DNA of 64,000 bases, from the NCBI GenBank assembly GCA_963736445.1, contig CAVTOY010000010.1:124001-188000 (forward strand), given 5' to 3'. The position numbers were made by a program, and so were the translations under genes. The stretch is from Thiosocius sp963736445. Lineage in GTDB: Bacteria; Pseudomonadota; Gammaproteobacteria; Chromatiales; Chromatiaceae. Shown here piece by piece: positions 35,068 to 44,058 of this stretch (the stretch's first letter is position 1; each line of letters begins with the position of its first letter). Below the pieces are notes generated by a model that worked only from the letters and a program-made list of their open reading frames with translations, had not been told where the DNA came from and searched no databases.

Positions 35068-36843
35068 TTACCGCCCCCGCAGAAACAGTTTGTCCAGCGT
35101 CTGCATATCGAGCTGGATCCAGGTCGGTCGCCCATGATTGCACTGCCCGCTGCGCTCAGTGCGCTCGATATCGCGCAGCAGGGCATTCATCTCTTCCAGG
35201 CCAAGCCGCCGATTCGCACGCACCGCGCCGTGACAGGCCATGGTCGCCAAGACCGCATTGATCTGCTCCAAGATGCGCTGACTGCTGCCGTGCACTACGA
35301 GATCAGCGAGGACGTCACGCAGTAGTCGCTCGGCATCCGCATGTCGCAGCAACGCCGGCAAGGCCCTGACTGCCAGGCTTTGCTCGCCTAGACGGTCCAC
35401 CTGCATGCCGAGGGCGGCGAACACCTCGGGCTGCTGTTCGACCAATTCCGCCTCGCGCCGACTGACCGTCACGCCAACCGGCACCAACAGTGGCTGACTC
35501 TTGATCCCCTCGCCGTCTCGCGCCCGCTTAAACGCCTCATAGGTGATGCGCTCGTGCGCGGCGTGCATATCGACCAAGACCAGGCCCTCGGCATTCTGCG
35601 AGAGCACATAGACCCCGTGCAGCTGAGCAATCGCAAATCCCAGTGGATACTGATCGTCCGCTGCCGCGTTCGGCGCGCCGTCCGCGGTCGCCGGTGTCCT
35701 ATCGGGCACCGGCGACTGCCACTCACGGGCGGCAGCATAGGCCGCGCGGCGTTCCGCAATCGGCAACGGCATGGCCGCCTGGCGCGGTCCCGCTGAGGCC
35801 GCTACGGGCATCGGCTGCGGTGTTTCCCTAGGCCCACCGGCATCCTCGACCGCCGGTGCTGCCAAGACCTGATGCAGACTGCGAAACAAGAAATCGTGCA
35901 CCAGGCGGCTTTCACGGAAACGCACCTCGTGCTTGGTCGGATGGACGTTGACGTCGACCAGCGCCGGCGACAGCCCTAGGAACAGCACATAGGCCGGATG
36001 CCGGCCGTGATACAGCACGTCCTGATAGGCCTGACGCACCGCATGGGTGACCAGCTTGTCGCGCACCATCCGTCGATTCACATAGAAGTGCTGCATATCG
36101 GCCTGGCTGCGCGAAAATGTCGGGCGGGCCACCCAGCCGCTGAGCTCGAGTCCGGCGGCTGAGTGCTCGAAATACAGCGCATTTTGGACGAAACCTGGAG
36201 CTAGCAGGTCTGCCAGGCGACGTTCTCTACTGGCTGGATCGGTTGCCCTGTGCACGCACAAGACCTCACGGCCGCTGTGCGTCAGGACGAAGGTCACGTC
36301 GTGACGCACTAGGGCGAGGCGTTTTACGACCTGCTCGAGATGGCCGAACTCGGTCTTCTCGGTACGCAGAAATTTGCGCCGCGCCGGCGTATTAAAGAAG
36401 AGGTCGCGCACCGTGACAGTGGTCCCGGCGCTGAGAGCCGCTGGACGGATGGTATCGCCGTCATCCCCCACCTCCCAGGCCTGGTCGGCCCGTACCTCGC
36501 GGGAGGTCAGGTTCAGGCGTGCAACCGATGCAATCGCCGGCAGCGCCTCGCCACGGAAACCCATGCTGGCGATACGTTCGAGATCCTCGAGCGCGCCCAG
36601 TTTACTCGTGGCATGGCGCGATAGCGCGAGCGCCAGGTCCTCCCTGGCAATACCCGCGCCATCGTCGGTCACCCTGATCAGCTTGATCCCGCCGTTCTCC
36701 ACATCGATCTGGACGCGGCTGGCACCCGCATCGAGGCTGTTCTCCACGAGCTCTTTGACCACCGAGGCCGGACGCTCGACCACCTCACCGGCGGCGATCT
36801 GATTGATGAGCTGGGTTGGCAGTGCATGAATGCGCGTCGACAT
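35068..36843 (-). CDS. mutL: DNA mismatch repair protein MutL
   Basis: GHKL ATPase that couples MutS mismatch recognition to strand incision. The 591 residues have ATPase motifs ELVENSLDAGAS, DDGAGI and GFRGEALPAIASV in the N-terminal half. A Pro/Ala-rich linker (about 340-400) and a C-terminal dimerisation domain follow. That domain contains DMHAAHERITYE, matching the D(Q/M)HA-x2-E-x4-E metal-binding motif of endonuclease-active MutL (known in Pseudomonas aeruginosa and absent in E. coli). This points to mismatch repair in which MutL itself nicks. Confidence 0.96.
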   Translation of the reverse strand: MSTRIHALPTQLINQIAAGEVVERPASVVKELVENSLDAGASRVQIDVENGGIKLIRVTDDGAGIAREDLALALSRHATSKLGALEDLERIASMGFRGEALPAIASVARLNLTSREVRADQAWEVGDDGDTIRPAALSAGTTVTVRDLFFNTPARRKFLRTEKTEFGHLEQVVKRLALVRHDVTFVLTHSGREVLCVHRATDPASRERRLADLLAPGFVQNALYFEHSAAGLELSGWVARPTFSRSQADMQHFYVNRRMVRDKLVTHAVRQAYQDVLYHGRHPAYVLFLGLSPALVDVNVHPTKHEVRFRESRLVHDFLFRSLHQVLAAPAVEDAGGPRETPQPMPVAASAGPRQAAMPLPIAERRAAYAAAREWQSPVPDRTPATADGAPNAAADDQYPLGFAIAQLHGVYVLSQNAEGLVLVDMHAAHERITYEAFKRARDGEGIKSQPLLVPVGVTVSRREAELVEQQPEVFAALGMQVDRLGEQSLAVRALPALLRHADAERLLRDVLADLVVHGSSQRILEQINAVLATMACHGAVRANRRLGLEEMNALLRDIERTERSGQCNHGRPTWIQLDMQTLDKLFLRGR

Positions 36844-36941
36844 CGCTGCATTCTGCCACTGTGATTCGATGACCCGCCAGCGGGATCGGGAGGGCCCGCG
36901 CTGCCGTGGGCCAGGTAAGGCGAAGACGTTGCTTCGGTCGA

Positions 36942-38246
36942 TCAGGTGTCGGGAATGACGAGCACTTGGCCTATCCGGATCAAGTGATCGCTGCGCAGGC
37001 GGTTTTGGCGTCGCAAAGAGGCCATGCTGACCTGGTAACGATCGGCGATTTCGGAAAGGGTATCGCCCTTGGCGATGACGTGCTTCAGGATACGGCCCTG
37101 GCGTTCGGCCAACAGTGTGCCGGGCGGCGGTGCTTCATTGAAAAAGGCCTCGATGCCCTTCATGATCGCGGTCGCCATGCGTTCCTGGTGTTTGGGGTCG
37201 CGCAGGTTGCGCTCTTCCTTTGGGTTTGAGATGAAGCCGGTCTCGACCAGCATGGATGGCATATCGGGTGATTTCAGCACCATGAAACCGGCCTGCTGGA
37301 CTCGCCGGCCATGCACCTTACCTACCTCGCCAAGGGCCGCGTAGACCTTGGACGCGGCGCGCAGGCTGGCATGTCGGGTCGCCGACTGCGAAAGGTCGAG
37401 CAATACCGAGGCCAGCACATCGTCCTTGTCATCCAGCTTCACCCCGCCGACCAGGTCTGACGAGTTCTCCTTCTCCGCGAGCCATAGCGCTGCCTCACTG
37501 GAGGCGCCACGCTTCGACAGTACATAGACGGAAGAACCACGTACCCGCTTGTCGCGAAAGGCATCCGCGTGGATCGAGACAAACAGGTCGGCCCGATGCT
37601 CACGCGCCAGTTTCATGCGTTTGCGCAGACCGATAAAATAATCGCCGGTCCGAGTCAATACGGCCCGCATCCCCGGCTGGGCGTCGATCTGGCGCTTCAG
37701 GCGGCGCGCGATCTCCAGGGTGACCTGTTTCTCTTTGGTCTTGTAGCGGGAACCGCTGGCCCCGGGATCGTCGCCGCCGTGACCGGCGTCGACCGCCACC
37801 ACGACGTCGCGTGCGCGACGCAGATCCTTGGCGGACTTGGCCACCCGCGGCTTGCGGGTGGCCTCCTCCGGGTACAGATCGACCACCAACCTATGCCCAT
37901 AGCTTGCGTTCGGTTTCAGTGCGAAGGTCTTGGGACGCACCTTGCCCGTGAGGTCGAGCACGACCCGCAGGCTTCCATCCTCACGCGGTGCATGACGAAT
38001 GCCACGTAACAATTTATTTTTTATCTGTTTTTTTGATAGTCCATCAGCCGGCGACGCATCTGCAAAGTCGACCACCAGACGATCGGGATTTCTGAGCGCG
38101 AACACCTTGTGCTCCACTGCCCTGCTGATATCGAATACCAGGCGGGTGTGATCGGGCGCCGTCCACAGACGCACGCCGGCCACTTCCGTCGCGAAGATGT
38201 CCGTGGCCGCCAGCAGCAAGAGACAGAGGATAACTAACCTTTTCAC
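36942..38246 (-). CDS. amiC: N-acetylmuramoyl-L-alanine amidase (AmiB/AmiC type) with LysM
   Basis: Periplasmic amidase that splits septal peptidoglycan during cell separation. The 434 residues have a signal peptide (RLVILCLLLLAATDIFA), an AMIN domain (about 25-130) and an Amidase_3 zinc domain. That domain shows VVAVDAGHGGDDPGASG (first Zn His), SIHADAF and LVETGFISNPKEE (catalytic Glu). A C-terminal LysM domain (KGDTLSEIADRYQVSMASL) replaces the absent LysM of E. coli AmiC and resembles AmiB of other gammaproteobacteria. It sits in the tsaE-ami-mutL order. Confidence 0.95.
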   Translation of the reverse strand: MKRLVILCLLLLAATDIFATEVAGVRLWTAPDHTRLVFDISRAVEHKVFALRNPDRLVVDFADASPADGLSKKQIKNKLLRGIRHAPREDGSLRVVLDLTGKVRPKTFALKPNASYGHRLVVDLYPEEATRKPRVAKSAKDLRRARDVVVAVDAGHGGDDPGASGSRYKTKEKQVTLEIARRLKRQIDAQPGMRAVLTRTGDYFIGLRKRMKLAREHRADLFVSIHADAFRDKRVRGSSVYVLSKRGASSEAALWLAEKENSSDLVGGVKLDDKDDVLASVLLDLSQSATRHASLRAASKVYAALGEVGKVHGRRVQQAGFMVLKSPDMPSMLVETGFISNPKEERNLRDPKHQERMATAIMKGIEAFFNEAPPPGTLLAERQGRILKHVIAKGDTLSEIADRYQVSMASLRRQNRLRSDHLIRIGQVLVIPDT

Positions 38247-38362
38247 TGGGTTCAGAGGTCCAGAAATTTTCCCTGAGCCGATCTTTAACCTAGCACACCC
38301 TTGAAATTTTTCCCAGATTAAACGAAAGGATAAAGAATCTTTCTAGAAAACTTCTAGGCCAT

Positions 38363-38833
38363 TTACGTCAACTCTCTGAGCACCGCCTCGCCGCGTTGGG
38401 TGACGCCCTGGAGTTCGATGCGACGTCCGTCGTCCCGCCGGTGTCGCAATCGGATCCACAGATCAGGCGAAGGCAGCCAGGCCTCGCCACGCTCGGGCCA
38501 TTCGATCAAGATCACGGCGTCATCGGCCAGCATCTCGCGCAGCCCCAGATACTCGAGCTCACCCGGATCTCCGACGCGGTAGAGGTCGAGATGATATATC
38601 CGCTCACCGTCGATCTCATAGGGCTCTATCAGCGTATAGGTCGGGCTCTTGACCGTGCCGCGATGTCCCAGGCCCCGCAATAGTCCGCGCGTCAGGGTTG
38701 TCTTTCCGGTGCCCAGATCACCCTGTAGATAAACCAGCAAAGGCGCCCGGCAGGCCTTCGCCAGGCGCGCCCCGAAGGCCGTTTGCGCGGCCTCGCCCAC
38801 CAGCGATGTCGCCAGGCTGGGTTGCCCGTTCAT
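38363..38833 (-). CDS. tsaE: tRNA threonylcarbamoyladenosine biosynthesis ATPase TsaE
   Basis: Energises t6A37 formation by the TsaBD complex. It has 156 residues with Walker A GDLGTGKTTLTRG, SPTYTLIEPY, YHLDLYRV and EWPERGE (Walker B-like). The start overlaps the nnr stop by ATGA. The 116-bp gap before amiC is A/T-richer than the surroundings. It contains the short inverted repeat CTAGAA-AAC-TTCTAG (38343-38357). Confidence 0.96.
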   Translation of the reverse strand: MNGQPSLATSLVGEAAQTAFGARLAKACRAPLLVYLQGDLGTGKTTLTRGLLRGLGHRGTVKSPTYTLIEPYEIDGERIYHLDLYRVGDPGELEYLGLREMLADDAVILIEWPERGEAWLPSPDLWIRLRHRRDDGRRIELQGVTQRGEAVLRELT

Positions 38834-40338
38834 GGCGGATTCACCAGGCGGCGCAACTGATCGACCAGATCGCCGGCCAACAGACCGCGTTCACCACCCG
38901 CCAAGGCCGCCGCGTCAGCTGCGGCGGCATGCAGGCAGACCCCCGTCTCGGTGGCATCGCGCAGATCCATGCCCTGCGCCATAAACCCGGCGATCACCCC
39001 AGTCAGGGCGTCGCCCATGCCACCGCTGGCCATACCCGGGTTGCCGTCGCAACACACTGCCGGCGGGGTGCTGCCGGCGCTCGCCACCACGCTGCCAACC
39101 CCTTTCAGGACCACGCTACCCCCATAGCGCCGCTGCAGCTGCACGGCCGCGTCGATCCGCTGTGCATTGACCTCGACAGCGCCCGGCCCGAGCAGTAGCG
39201 TCGCTTCACCCGGGTGCGGGGTCAGCACCCAGTCGTCGCGCTGCTGCGGCGTGATGGCCAACAGCCGCAAGGCGTCGGCATCGATTACCGTCGGCCGCCC
39301 AGCATCGCAGACCGCACCCCAGAGCGACCTGGCCCAGGTGTCCTGGCCCAGTCCGGGACCAACGGCGACGACATTGGCACGCTCGAGTAACGGCCGCAGC
39401 TCCGCTGCACCCTCGACCGCGTGAACCATCATCTCCGGGCGCGTCGCCAGTGCCGGGGCCACGTGCTGCGCTCGCGTGGCCAGGCTGACCAGGCCGCTGC
39501 CGACGCGCAGCGCGGCCTCGGCCGCGATCCGCGCGGCGCCGCCGAAGCCCAGGTTACCTCCCACTACCAGGACATGGCCGAAATGCCCCTTGTGGCTATT
39601 GCGGCGACGCGGTCCCAGCCGCTCGGCCTGTTTATGCCAATCGATACGGCGCGCTGCCGGCACGCGACTGGCATACACCGCGGCCGGCACCCCGAGCCCG
39701 GCGAATGCAAGCTCGCCCGCGCAATCCGGACCATCTGCGGTGAGCAGACCCAGCTTGAGTCCAATAAAACTGATGGTGGCCGCGGCAACTACCGCACCGC
39801 CGAGGATGACACCCGTATCCGAATGCAGCCCAGTGGGCACATCGAGCGCCAGGCAGGGTGCGCGATGCGCGTTGACCGCTGCGACGGCCGCGGCCCACTG
39901 CCCGGTTAGCGACCGCTCCAGTCCGGTACCCAGCATGGCGTCGACGATCACATCGGCGTCATCTGGGATGGCGTCGAAGGGACGCCAAGGCCCGGCCGCT
40001 TCTTGCCAGCGCGCCGCATTAGCCCGCGCATCGCCGCGCAGGCGATCTCGATCGCCGAGCTGCAGGACCAGCACCTCCCAACCGGCGGCACGCGCCAGCC
40101 TCGCCACCACGAAGCCATCGCCGCCGTTGTTGCCGGTACCTGCCAAGACGGCCAGGCGGCGCGCCGCCGGCCAGCGTCGGCGTAGCAGATCGAATGCCGC
40201 CTGGCCGGCCCGCTCCATTAGCGTCAGCCCGGCAATCTCGAAGCGCTCGATCGCCAGGCGGTCGAACTCGCGCACCTGCGCGGCGGTGTACAGGGCACGC
40301 GGCAGTTCGGCGGTATCCGGGAGGGTGCGTAGGGTCAT
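38830..40338 (-). CDS. nnr: Bifunctional NAD(P)HX epimerase / ADP-dependent dehydratase
   Basis: Repairs hydrated NAD(P)H. It has 502 residues. The N-terminal YjeF_N epimerase domain shows LAGTGNNGGDGFVVARLA and VDAMLGTGL. The C-terminal ribokinase-like dehydratase domain shows SHKGHFGHVLVVGGN, VAVGPGLGQD, LTPHPGEA and GNPGMASGGMGDALTG with the catalytic Asp. It is first gene of the long minus-strand block, divergent from queG with 38 bp between starts. Confidence 0.97.
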   Translation of the reverse strand: MTLRTLPDTAELPRALYTAAQVREFDRLAIERFEIAGLTLMERAGQAAFDLLRRRWPAARRLAVLAGTGNNGGDGFVVARLARAAGWEVLVLQLGDRDRLRGDARANAARWQEAAGPWRPFDAIPDDADVIVDAMLGTGLERSLTGQWAAAVAAVNAHRAPCLALDVPTGLHSDTGVILGGAVVAAATISFIGLKLGLLTADGPDCAGELAFAGLGVPAAVYASRVPAARRIDWHKQAERLGPRRRNSHKGHFGHVLVVGGNLGFGGAARIAAEAALRVGSGLVSLATRAQHVAPALATRPEMMVHAVEGAAELRPLLERANVVAVGPGLGQDTWARSLWGAVCDAGRPTVIDADALRLLAITPQQRDDWVLTPHPGEATLLLGPGAVEVNAQRIDAAVQLQRRYGGSVVLKGVGSVVASAGSTPPAVCCDGNPGMASGGMGDALTGVIAGFMAQGMDLRDATETGVCLHAAAADAAALAGGERGLLAGDLVDQLRRLVNPP

Positions 40339-40376
40339 CGGCCTGTGGGGGATAAAGGGTTATCGTTAGACCCCTG

Positions 40377-41450
40377 ATGGGAACTCAGCCAGAGATCGAT
40401 TTCAACCGCCTAGCGCAGCGCATCAAGCACTGGGGCGGCGAACTGGGCTTTCAGCAGGTCGGCATCACCGATACCGACCTGGGCGAGGCCGAGCGCCACC
40501 TCGACCGATGGCTCGAGCTCGGTCGTCACGGCGAGATGGAATACATGGGGCGCCACGGCCGCAAGCGCACCCGCCCTGCCGAGCTGGTGCCGGGAACGCT
40601 GCGTATTATCTCGGCGCGTATGGATTATCTGCCGCAGGAACCCGACCCCAGCGAGATTCTCGAAGAGCCGAGCGCCGCCTTTGTGTCACGCTACGCCCTC
40701 GGCCGGGACTATCACAAGCTGCTCCGTCGCCGCCTGCAGACTCTGGCGCAGCGTATCGTGGCGAAGGCGGGACCTTTCGGCTATCGCGCCTTCGTCGATT
40801 CGGCACCGGTGATGGAAAAGGCCATTGCGGCAAAGGCGGGACTGGGCTGGATCGGCAAGCACTCCAACCTGCTGCACCGCGACGCCGGATCCTGGTTTTT
40901 CCTTGGGGAGCTGTACACCGATCTGCCGCTGCCGATCGACGCGCCGGTGGAAGAGCACTGCGGCAGCTGTCGGGCCTGTCTGGATATCTGTCCGACCCGC
41001 GCGATCGTCGCGCCCTATCAGGTCGACGCACGGCGCTGCATCTCCTACCTGACAATCGAACTCAAGGGCAGCATCCCGGAATCCTTGCGCCCGCTGATGG
41101 GCAATCGAGTATACGGCTGCGACGACTGCCAGCAGGTCTGTCCGTGGAATCGCTTTGCCACGCCCAGCGACGAACACGACTTTGCCCCCCGCCATGGGCT
41201 CGATCGTGCGACGCTGCTCACGCTGTTCGGCTGGAGCGAGGCAGACTTTCTCAACCGCACCGAAGGTTCGGCGATCCGACGCATCGGCTACCTGCGCTGG
41301 CTGCGCAATATCGCGGTGGCGCTCGGCAATGCGCACAGTGATCCGGCGATCATCGTGGCGCTGGAAGGTCGGCGCGACCACCCTGACGCCATGGTGCGCG
41401 ACCACGTCACCTGGGCACTGCAACGCCAGCGCGGGGGGGCCGGCAGATGA
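40377..41450 (+). CDS. queG: Epoxyqueuosine reductase QueG
   Basis: Cobalamin- and Fe-S-dependent enzyme for the last step of queuosine synthesis on tRNA. The 357 residues have an N-terminal B12-binding part with SARMDYLPQ and FVDSAPVMEKAIAAKAGLGW. Two [4Fe-4S] motifs, CGSCRACLDICPTRAI and CDDCQQVCPWNR, are followed by a C-terminal HEAT-like helix pair. It is alone on the plus strand, facing the Crp/Fnr regulator gene 30 bp beyond its stop. Confidence 0.97.
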   Translation: MGTQPEIDFNRLAQRIKHWGGELGFQQVGITDTDLGEAERHLDRWLELGRHGEMEYMGRHGRKRTRPAELVPGTLRIISARMDYLPQEPDPSEILEEPSAAFVSRYALGRDYHKLLRRRLQTLAQRIVAKAGPFGYRAFVDSAPVMEKAIAAKAGLGWIGKHSNLLHRDAGSWFFLGELYTDLPLPIDAPVEEHCGSCRACLDICPTRAIVAPYQVDARRCISYLTIELKGSIPESLRPLMGNRVYGCDDCQQVCPWNRFATPSDEHDFAPRHGLDRATLLTLFGWSEADFLNRTEGSAIRRIGYLRWLRNIAVALGNAHSDPAIIVALEGRRDHPDAMVRDHVTWALQRQRGGAGR

Positions 41451-41480
41451 CAGGTCGACGCAGGCTCCTGGCCTTTACCT

Positions 41481-42200
41481 TCAACCCTGCTGCCCCAACA
41501 CAGCAACGCTGCCTTCGGCGATCGCCCGCAGGGCGTCAGGTTCATGCAGGTAGATCGTCCTGCGGTTGATCTCGATCAGGCCCTCGCCGTGCAGACGATG
41601 CAGTTCACGCGAGAAGGTCTCGGCCGAGATGTTCAGGGTGCTGGCCACCACGGCCTTGGGTGCCGGTAGATGGATCTCGATATGCGGGGGTGGGACGGCA
41701 TCCGCCACGCGCAACAGATAGTTGACGATGCGCTGCCGCGCGTTCTGCAGGCAACAGGTCTCGAGATCCTGGATCAGCATGCGCATGATGCCACTCATCG
41801 ACCGCAGCATGGCCTGGGTAAACTGGGGATCGCGCGCCAGGGCCTCGCTGATCACCGAACTCGGGAAATAGGCCAGCCGCACCGCCGACAGGGTATCGAC
41901 GAACACCGGGCTCGGGATCTCATTGAACATGATCGCCTCGCCGAAGGTCGCGCCTGGTTCGAGGATGCGCAGGACGCGTTCGTCGCCACTGCACGACAAC
42001 ATGTAGAGCTTTAGGCGGCCCTCGAGGACGGTGTACAGACCCTCCAGCAGCTCGCCGCGTCCGACGACCCGCATCCCGCGTTTGTGCTCCACCACCCAAC
42101 CACCCTGAGCGATGTCTGCCAGCGAGTCCTCGTCCATGGCGGCGAACAACGCCAGGTCTCGTATCTGGTCCATCGGAACTGGGTTGCCGTTCGAATGCAT
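41481..42200 (-). CDS. Crp/Fnr-family transcription regulator (DNR-like), probably controlling the adjacent octaheme cytochrome
   Basis: A 239-residue regulator with a cyclic-nucleotide-binding-like sensory domain (about 20-140), a long dimer helix and a C-terminal HTH. The recognition helix reads ISAETFSRELHRLH, with the E-x2-S-R arrangement that reads TTGAY half sites. It lacks the N-terminal Cys cluster of oxygen-sensing FNR, which places it nearer DNR/NnrR nitric-oxide-responsive proteins; the ligand is an inference. Its start is uncertain: ATG at 42198-42200 (GGGGCAAG upstream) is preferred, and 42248 is possible. Two palindromic FNR-type boxes lie upstream, so autoregulation is likely. 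Confidence 0.85.
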   Translation of the reverse strand: MHSNGNPVPMDQIRDLALFAAMDEDSLADIAQGGWVVEHKRGMRVVGRGELLEGLYTVLEGRLKLYMLSCSGDERVLRILEPGATFGEAIMFNEIPSPVFVDTLSAVRLAYFPSSVISEALARDPQFTQAMLRSMSGIMRMLIQDLETCCLQNARQRIVNYLLRVADAVPPPHIEIHLPAPKAVVASTLNISAETFSRELHRLHGEGLIEINRRTIYLHEPDALRAIAEGSVAVLGQQG

Positions 42201-42283
42201 GACTTGCCCCCACGGATCTGCGCATTGCTCCGATGCGCCATAAATCATGACCTCGATCCAGCCGGCCTGACTGGCCAGTTGAC

Positions 42284-42297
42284 TTGACCTGCGTCAA
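42284..42297. promoter_or_regulatory. FNR/DNR-type box 1, proximal to the regulator gene
   Basis: TTGAC-CTGC-GTCAA is a perfect dyad with the 14-bp spacing of FNR/DNR sites (TTGAY-N4-RTCAA). It lies 84 bp upstream of the preferred regulator start and about 101 bp upstream of the predicted cytochrome transcription start. It fits autoregulation of the Crp/Fnr gene. Confidence 0.7.
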
Positions 42298-42341
42298 AAA
42301 GAATCCAGAAACACGGCAGGCCAATGCGGTCGCGCCTAATT

Positions 42342-42357
42342 CTTGAGCGCGCTCAAG
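42342..42357. promoter_or_regulatory. FNR/DNR-type box 2, at -41.5 of the cytochrome promoter
   Basis: CTTGAGCGCGCTCAAG is a perfect 16-bp palindrome whose core is TTGAG-N4-CTCAA. Its centre (42349.5) lies about 41-42 bp upstream of the start predicted from the TATTTT -10 element. That is the spacing of class II activation by FNR-like proteins. Confidence 0.65.
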
Positions 42358-42379
42358 GTTTAACCCTACCCCAAATACG

Positions 42380-42385
42380 TATTTT
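42380..42385 (+). promoter_or_regulatory. -10 element of the octaheme cytochrome promoter
   Basis: TATTTT matches the -10 consensus at four of six and predicts a start near 42392. No good -35 is present; the FNR-type palindrome takes that position, as expected for an activator-dependent promoter. Confidence 0.5.
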
Positions 42386-42405
42386 TCGCCCTCACAACCC
42401 CAGGT

Positions 42406-42421
42406 CGACGTGTACACGTCG
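42406..42421. repeat. 16-bp perfect palindrome in the cytochrome mRNA leader
   Basis: CGACGTGTACACGTCG is self-complementary and lies about 15-30 nt after the predicted start and 74 bp before the ATG. It could be an operator for a second regulator or a small leader hairpin (stem CGACGTG/CACGTCG with a 2-nt loop, too tight for a stable RNA loop). Confidence 0.5.
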
Positions 42422-42494
42422 CCCCGGTCATTAAAAAAACAAGGTCTCGGGCCCTACCCGCCTGAGCCGATCGACAAGAAATGAGGTATCCGCG

Positions 42495-43982
42495 ATGAGC
42501 CAAGCCAAGCATCCCGTCAGCAGCCTGATCCGCTATCTGACGGCACTCGGACTGATGTTGGTCGTGAGTAGCGTATTTGCCGCACGACCCGCAGGCGAGA
42601 TCGGTAAGGACTGGGGTGACCCGGCCGGCGAAGAATGCGTCGAATGTCATATGACCGAGAATCCAGGCCTGACACTCGAATGGAACCACAGCGCGCACGG
42701 TCAGGCCGGCGTCAACTGCCTGGACTGCCACAAGGCCGAGGAAGGTGACGTCGACGGCTTCATGCACAAGAAGCAGCGAATCTCGATCATCGTCTCACCA
42801 AAGGACTGCTCGCGCTGTCACCAGCAGGAATTCGAGGAGATGGATGGCTCGCACCATTCCAAGGCGGGCCAGATCCTGGCCTCGCTCGACAACCTGCTCG
42901 GTGAAGTGGTCGGCGGTCCGGCCGCGGTCAATGCCGGCTGCCGCCAGTGCCACGGCGCCAAGATCGAGGTCGGCAAGGACGGCAGACCATCGTTGGAGAC
43001 CTGGCCCAATACCGGCATCGGCCGGATCAACCCGGACGGCTCAGCCGGTTCCTGCACCGCCTGTCACGGCCGGCACCGTTTCTCCAAGGCGCAGGCGCGT
43101 ACACCCCACACCTGTGGCAAGTGCCACGTCGGCCCTGATCACCCGCAGATCGAGGTCTATGAAGAGTCCAAACACGGCATCATTTATGCTGCCAAAGAGG
43201 ACGAGATGAACCTCGAGTCCGATAAGTGGGTCGCCGGTGTCGACTACTCGGCCGCACCGACCTGTGCCACCTGTCACATGAGCCGTGCGGGTGACCAACC
43301 CAAGACCCACAACGTCGGCGAGCGCATTTCCTGGACGTTGCGCCCGCCGATCTCGCAAAAGATCAACCTCGTGAAGCTGGAGAACGGCGACGAGTTCGAC
43401 GTCAAGGAAGGTGGTGACATCCCGAAGGTCGGCGACATGGCCAAGGGCTCGAAAGTGGTAGAGGTCCTGACCTGGAACGATCGTCGCGAGAAGATGCAGG
43501 AGGTCTGTGCCGCGTGTCACAGCGAGGGCGTGATCGAGGGCCACTACAAGCAGTTCGACGACGTGGTGGAACTCTACAACGAGAAGTTCGCCAAGCCGAT
43601 CGCCGGCGTGATGGGTGAGCTGAAGAAGGGCGGTTACATCACCCCCAGCCCGTTCGATGACCAGATCGAGTGGACCTGGTGGGAGATCTGGCATCATGAG
43701 GGTCGCCGTGCCCGCCATGGTGCGTCCATGAACGGCCCTGACTACACCTGGTGGCACGGCCTATACGTAGTCGCCCAAAACACCTACTTCAAGTGGATCC
43801 CCGAGCTGAAGGAAGTCGTGATGAAGAAGGACGGCAACGAGAAGTTCGCCGACGCAATGCTCGACAAGTACTTCAAGCCGATCGACGGCCACACTTGGTA
43901 CTTCGAAGGCATGAGCAAGGACCAGATCGACAAGGTCCGCAAGGGCTTCGAGGAACGCTACGGCAAGGGCGCCCTGAAGTAG
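42495..43982 (+). CDS. Octaheme cytochrome c of the hydroxylamine oxidoreductase (HAO) family
   Basis: A 495-residue periplasmic protein. A signal peptide (LTALGLMLVVSSVFAA) is followed by eight CxxCH sites: CVECH, CLDCH, CSRCH, CRQCH, CTACH, CGKCH, CATCH and CAACH. Number and spacing match HAO-type octaheme cytochromes, which oxidise hydroxylamine in ammonia oxidisers or reduce nitrite/hydroxylamine in reductive relatives. After the last heme the typical helical region includes EGRRARHGASMNGPDYTWWHG. Whether the HAO-specific cross-linking Tyr is present needs an alignment. There is no C-terminal membrane helix, so the protein is soluble. GAGGT precedes the ATG. The DNR-like regulator next door suggests a role in nitrogen-oxide metabolism or detoxification. 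Confidence 0.92.
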   Translation: MSQAKHPVSSLIRYLTALGLMLVVSSVFAARPAGEIGKDWGDPAGEECVECHMTENPGLTLEWNHSAHGQAGVNCLDCHKAEEGDVDGFMHKKQRISIIVSPKDCSRCHQQEFEEMDGSHHSKAGQILASLDNLLGEVVGGPAAVNAGCRQCHGAKIEVGKDGRPSLETWPNTGIGRINPDGSAGSCTACHGRHRFSKAQARTPHTCGKCHVGPDHPQIEVYEESKHGIIYAAKEDEMNLESDKWVAGVDYSAAPTCATCHMSRAGDQPKTHNVGERISWTLRPPISQKINLVKLENGDEFDVKEGGDIPKVGDMAKGSKVVEVLTWNDRREKMQEVCAACHSEGVIEGHYKQFDDVVELYNEKFAKPIAGVMGELKKGGYITPSPFDDQIEWTWWEIWHHEGRRARHGASMNGPDYTWWHGLYVVAQNTYFKWIPELKEVVMKKDGNEKFADAMLDKYFKPIDGHTWYFEGMSKDQIDKVRKGFEERYGKGALK

Positions 43983-44005
43983 CCAGGCCGCGGAAGTAAA
44001 GACAC

Positions 44006-44025
44006 GTGCCCGCGCAAGCGGGCAC
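44006..44025 (+). terminator. Strong hairpin after the octaheme cytochrome gene
   Basis: GTGCCCGC-GCAA-GCGGGCAC is an 8-bp stem with a GNRA tetraloop, 24 bp after the cytochrome stop. It is followed by GCCTGTTTTAG. The T-run is weak and displaced, so it may be a partial terminator or a stabilising 3' end that lets some transcription continue into the TPR gene. Confidence 0.6.
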
Positions 44026-44058
44026 GCCTGTTTTAGTGACCCCATCGGAGGACTTCAA

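Noticed and set aside
34980..35186. Upstream extension of miaA into mutL
   Set aside because: The extra residues have no family similarity and overlap mutL coding sequence; the internal ATG starts directly at the P-loop region.
38343..38357. CTAGAA-AAC-TTCTAG as a regulatory site upstream of amiC
   Set aside because: Short and A/T-rich, without a nearby promoter I can support; kept only as a note in the tsaE entry.
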